Shown here: piece by piece, positions 61,516-64,000 of the stretch
How the letters are laid out: each line of letters begins with the position of its first letter
Numbering within the stretch: position 1 is the first letter of the stretch
From: a bacterium
Lineage (GTDB): Bacteria > Orphanbacterota > Orphanbacteria > Orphanbacterales > Orphanbacteraceae
Direction: 5' to 3'
Assembly (NCBI GenBank): GCA_025782575.1
Contig: JALGYY010000013.1
Location: forward strand, 3,702-67,701
Length of the DNA: 64,000 nucleotides
Position numbers and translations under genes: made by a program
Notes under the pieces: model-generated
Told to the model about the DNA's origin: nothing
What the model saw: the letters and a program-made list of their open reading frames with translations, nothing else
The model's database searches: none

Positions 61516-63822
61516 TCACCGAACGAGCAGCATTTTCCCGGCTTTGATCACGCGGTCATTCGTGCCGCTTGCCCTGGCAACCATGCGGTACAGATAGGTA
61601 CCGCTCGACACTGCATCACCGTTTTCGCTCCGGCCATCCCAGACTACCCGATGAGTACCGGACGGTTCGATGGCGCTGACAAGACGAATGACTTCGCGAC
61701 CGCCGATGTCATGAACCACGACCTGCACATCCGACTGGGAAGGAATTGTGTATTCGATCGTTGTGGTTGGGTTGAAGGGGTTCGGGAAGTTCTGGGCGAG
61801 ATCATAACCGACGGGGGCGGGGATCTGATTCGCAATGCCTGTCACTGTGCCGTCGAAGTAGCTCTCCGCCAGATCAAACGCCGCGGGCCCGATAATACTG
61901 CCGATTATCCGCCCTGGTATGTCATCTGCTGGTGGATGAATGCCTCCCCAGATCCGGGAGAGACTCGTCTGGTCTGATGCATCCTGATAGGTCGCCCATT
62001 GCAGCCACACATCCTGGCTCGGGCCATCTTCAAATAAGAGAAATTCGTTCTGAGGAGCGAAGAACTCGCCCATCCCACCCGGGAAAAACTCATCACCGGT
62101 GAGAAGTGTCATCACCTCCGCCGCGGCGCGGGAAAAGGTGGAGTGGCCTGAAACGAAACCGGCAAATGGTGGCGTAACGAATGTCGGACGCTGGTAGGGC
62201 CACCAGTTTTCGGCGAGAATCCAGCCGACTCCCGCAAAATCGCTATCCGGGTCGGCGATGAAATCAGGACCACGCCACGCAAACAATTGAATCTTACCGA
62301 TGTTCAGCGGGTCAATCAATGCGAGGGAATCGCCCGTTTCCACGACTTCGATAAGGCCGGTCGTAAGGGGTATGCCGCCCGGATCGAAATTGATCAATGT
62401 GGTGTCCGAACACTGTCCGCGATCCGCCATGCACCGGATTGCCGAAATGGGTCGAATGTAATCATACCAGCCCTTGATTCCCCAGGAGGCCACGGCGGCA
62501 TCGTGCACAGCGCCCGCCAGCGTAAAGTATGCTTTCACGTCCCACTCGAGGTCATCCAGGATAGGGCCCTGTCCTTTGTAACGCTTCTCGAACAACACAT
62601 GGTCATTCACATAGTTCAGAATGGTGAACCAGTGCCCGGGCGGCGTTTCCGACTCCGGGCCGTCCGCCCAGAATTCGGCGAGGACGCGCGCATAGTCGGC
62701 ACGTGGAACGATCTGAGGAACATAGGGCTGGCCGGTGAACGGATTGATGGCATGGCCGATACTCGGATCGCCACCGTTCAACTCATCGTAAAAGTTGTGA
62801 TACTCCGCCCAGGTGGTTGGATAATTCTGAATATTTCCGATGGAGCCGGGGGAAATATCCCACATGACGCCATCACTCGGATCGAGATGAGAGGACCAGA
62901 GAGAGACGAGTGCCTGTCCCCATTTGAACTCTTCGGACAGACCGCCGATCGTCGTTGTATCAAGCAGTGGGGGTCCGCCCGGATCGTGGTAGACCCAATA
63001 GTCGAAACCATCCCGCTGGTAAGTCGTCAAATCGTCATCGGTAAGCGCGAATGCAGAGACATTTCCCCACTCAGGGCCCAGGAAGTCGGGCACACTCGAG
63101 GGAAGTGGATTTCCGGATTGATCGATGAAAATATCGAACCCGAGTGGTTGCCATCGATTGGGATCGACGATGTCCGGATTCCCAGAGGAGTCAGGAAGAA
63201 GCGGTGGATTGACAGGTTCATAATACTCGTTGACGAACTCGTACTGTTCATTCGAATTATCCTGAAGCCCGAAAAAGATCAGTTCATATGCGAGATAATT
63301 ACCGAGAGCCGCCGGGTTACCGCCGGCGTAGTCAGTCGATACATACGTCGTATCATAGCCATGGGCCAGGAAGAGAGAGTCAAATCTACCGAGCGCTTCG
63401 AATGCACCAGGGGAGTTTATGAATCTGTGTTTCAGCAACCTGAAGCAGGCGTAGCTGATCGCCTCATCCCGTGCCGCCTGTACATCGCCCGGCGCAGGAA
63501 CGCCGGTAAACGGAACCGTGTATCCGTCCACCGTATTCCCCAGTAGATAGGGCTCTGCGATTCCGTCATAGGCGGCCCACACATCATACATGGCAATGCT
63601 CGAGTGAAAGAGATTTCGGGAGTGCACGGTGGGACGCGCAAAGTCCGTCCGAATCGCCTCGAGAAGAGCGTCGTTCCATTCGCGAGCAATCGATTGCTGC
63701 GCATCGATCTGCGTGGGGACGGCCCCGGCAAGGATGAACACCAACAGGAGAAGTTTAGAGGCTAAACGAACCGGGCCTCTCGCTGAGATCGTCTTGATGA
63801 TGAAACCATGGCGCCTGGACAC
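61516..63822 (-). CDS. Exported vanadium-dependent haloperoxidase/PAP2-type protein with FlgD-like tail
   Basis: A 768-residue protein starting at GTG 63822 with GGAG 8 bases upstream and a signal peptide (LASKLLLLVFILAGAVPTQI). The vanadate/phosphate-binding residues of the family are visible: YIRPISAIRCM (first Arg block), FVSGHSTFSRAAAEVM (Ser-Gly-His loop), and RIWGGIHPPADDIPGR (second Arg and the apical His). This is the vanadium chloroperoxidase-like group, not the short PAP2 lipid phosphatases. The FlgD-like tail (NFPNPFNPTTTIEY ... WDGRSENGDAVSSGTYLYR) suggests surface location. The expected reaction is peroxide-dependent halide oxidation; phosphatase activity is an alternative. Confidence 0.9.
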   Translation of the reverse strand: MSRRHGFIIKTISARGPVRLASKLLLLVFILAGAVPTQIDAQQSIAREWNDALLEAIRTDFARPTVHSRNLFHSSIAMYDVWAAYDGIAEPYLLGNTVDGYTVPFTGVPAPGDVQAARDEAISYACFRLLKHRFINSPGAFEALGRFDSLFLAHGYDTTYVSTDYAGGNPAALGNYLAYELIFFGLQDNSNEQYEFVNEYYEPVNPPLLPDSSGNPDIVDPNRWQPLGFDIFIDQSGNPLPSSVPDFLGPEWGNVSAFALTDDDLTTYQRDGFDYWVYHDPGGPPLLDTTTIGGLSEEFKWGQALVSLWSSHLDPSDGVMWDISPGSIGNIQNYPTTWAEYHNFYDELNGGDPSIGHAINPFTGQPYVPQIVPRADYARVLAEFWADGPESETPPGHWFTILNYVNDHVLFEKRYKGQGPILDDLEWDVKAYFTLAGAVHDAAVASWGIKGWYDYIRPISAIRCMADRGQCSDTTLINFDPGGIPLTTGLIEVVETGDSLALIDPLNIGKIQLFAWRGPDFIADPDSDFAGVGWILAENWWPYQRPTFVTPPFAGFVSGHSTFSRAAAEVMTLLTGDEFFPGGMGEFFAPQNEFLLFEDGPSQDVWLQWATYQDASDQTSLSRIWGGIHPPADDIPGRIIGSIIGPAAFDLAESYFDGTVTGIANQIPAPVGYDLAQNFPNPFNPTTTIEYTIPSQSDVQVVVHDIGGREVIRLVSAIEPSGTHRVVWDGRSENGDAVSSGTYLYRMVARASGTNDRVIKAGKMLLVR

Positions 63823-63871
63823 TCTGCAATCTCCTTCCTTCCGATATCAGATCTGTTGAATCCGGCCACTA

Positions 63872-64000
63872 TTATCTTATGAGGACCATCTTGTGGGTTC
63901 GCCTCTCCCCCGCCAGGGTCAGCCTCGAAAAGTAGATACCCGAAGAGACCTCACGCCCGGAGCCATCACGCCCGTCCCAAACCACAATGTGCCGCCCGGC
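63872..64000 (-). CDS. C-terminal end of an exported protein with FlgD-like tail (partial)
   Basis: The frame enters from the right edge and stops at TAA 63872-63874. The 42 visible residues (HIVVWDGRDGSGREVSSGIY then FSRLTLAGERRTHKMVLIR) are the end of the FlgD-like tail. The main domain is outside the window. Only 49 bases separate its stop from the haloperoxidase start, so the two genes may be co-transcribed. Confidence 0.85.
   Translation of the reverse strand, partial: AGRHIVVWDGRDGSGREVSSGIYFSRLTLAGERRTHKMVLIR

Noticed and set aside
62287-63546. 419-residue plus-strand ORF antisense to the haloperoxidase gene
   Set aside because: No recognisable protein sequence or start signal; it is a shadow of a clear gene on the other strand.
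1-64000. CRISPR arrays, tRNA or rRNA genes
   Set aside because: No regularly spaced direct repeats and no tRNA-like or rRNA-like stretches were seen by eye; a covariance-model scan would be decisive.

Overview
The window reads as one stretch of chromosome from an uncultured, moderately GC-rich, Gram-negative-like bacterium of the FCB-type lineages (Krumholzibacteria, Eisenbacteria or Latescibacteria-like; this placement is inference). The strongest sign is that nine exported proteins of unrelated architecture, plus the cut genes at both edges, end in the same roughly 75-residue FlgD-type Ig/sorting-like tail (PNPFNP ... GR.V..L ... WDGR...G..V.SG.YFYR ... K.VL.R). An ECF sigma factor beside a Ser/Thr kinase with TPRs, and TPR-CHAT and YfhO-like proteins, fit the same kind of organism. 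No rRNA, tRNA or CRISPR array was seen.

Region 1 (1-9.3 kb) is a mobile-element graveyard: a group II intron with its reverse transcriptase on the minus strand, a complete 1.36-kb DDE insertion sequence (IS) with 24/26 matching terminal inverted repeats, a 189-bp MITE-like element, and a second IS copy broken by a nonsense codon and fused at an 11-bp microhomology to a decayed TPR gene. Exported proteins (2696-3331, 5250-7223) sit between them. Region 2 (9.3-12.6 kb) is an ECF sigma factor convergent with a transmembrane Ser/Thr kinase carrying TPRs. Region 3 (12.8-36.6 kb) is mostly exported or envelope proteins: an M6 metalloprotease, an alkaline-phosphatase/sulfatase-superfamily membrane enzyme flanked by exact 20-bp inverted repeats, SGNH hydrolases (one frameshifted), a GT-C glycosyltransferase, a beta-propeller/cytochrome c fusion, a broken PQQ-propeller gene, GEVED and PPC-like repeat proteins, and two lipoproteins.

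Region 4 (36.7-53.5 kb) is metabolic and regulatory: an amidinotransferase convergent with an asparagine-synthetase-like protein that lacks its glutaminase cysteine, a membrane protein/winged-helix regulator operon with a clear promoter and operator, a fatty acid desaturase, a LysM protein without a signal peptide, a choice-of-anchor propeller protein, a YcaQ-type DNA glycosylase, a four-gene operon (small multidrug-resistance-like membrane protein, methyltransferase, OPA-type transporter, P-loop protein), an RRM protein with a long leader, an O-methyltransferase, and a NYN ribonuclease-like protein with an SRPBCC protein.

Region 5 (53.5-61.4 kb, minus strand) is a tightly packed operon of two exported phospholipase D-type ORFs, an exported TPR-CHAT caspase-like protease, a YfhO-type membrane protein with TPRs, and an exported gluzincin-type metallopeptidase. 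It is the best candidate here for an undescribed system. Region 6 (61.5-64 kb) is an exported vanadium haloperoxidase/PAP2-type enzyme and the end of another tail-bearing protein.

Several genes share an extended -10 element (TGnTATCAT or close), and some copies lie inside IS-end remnants upstream of the gene, so IS ends may have supplied promoters.
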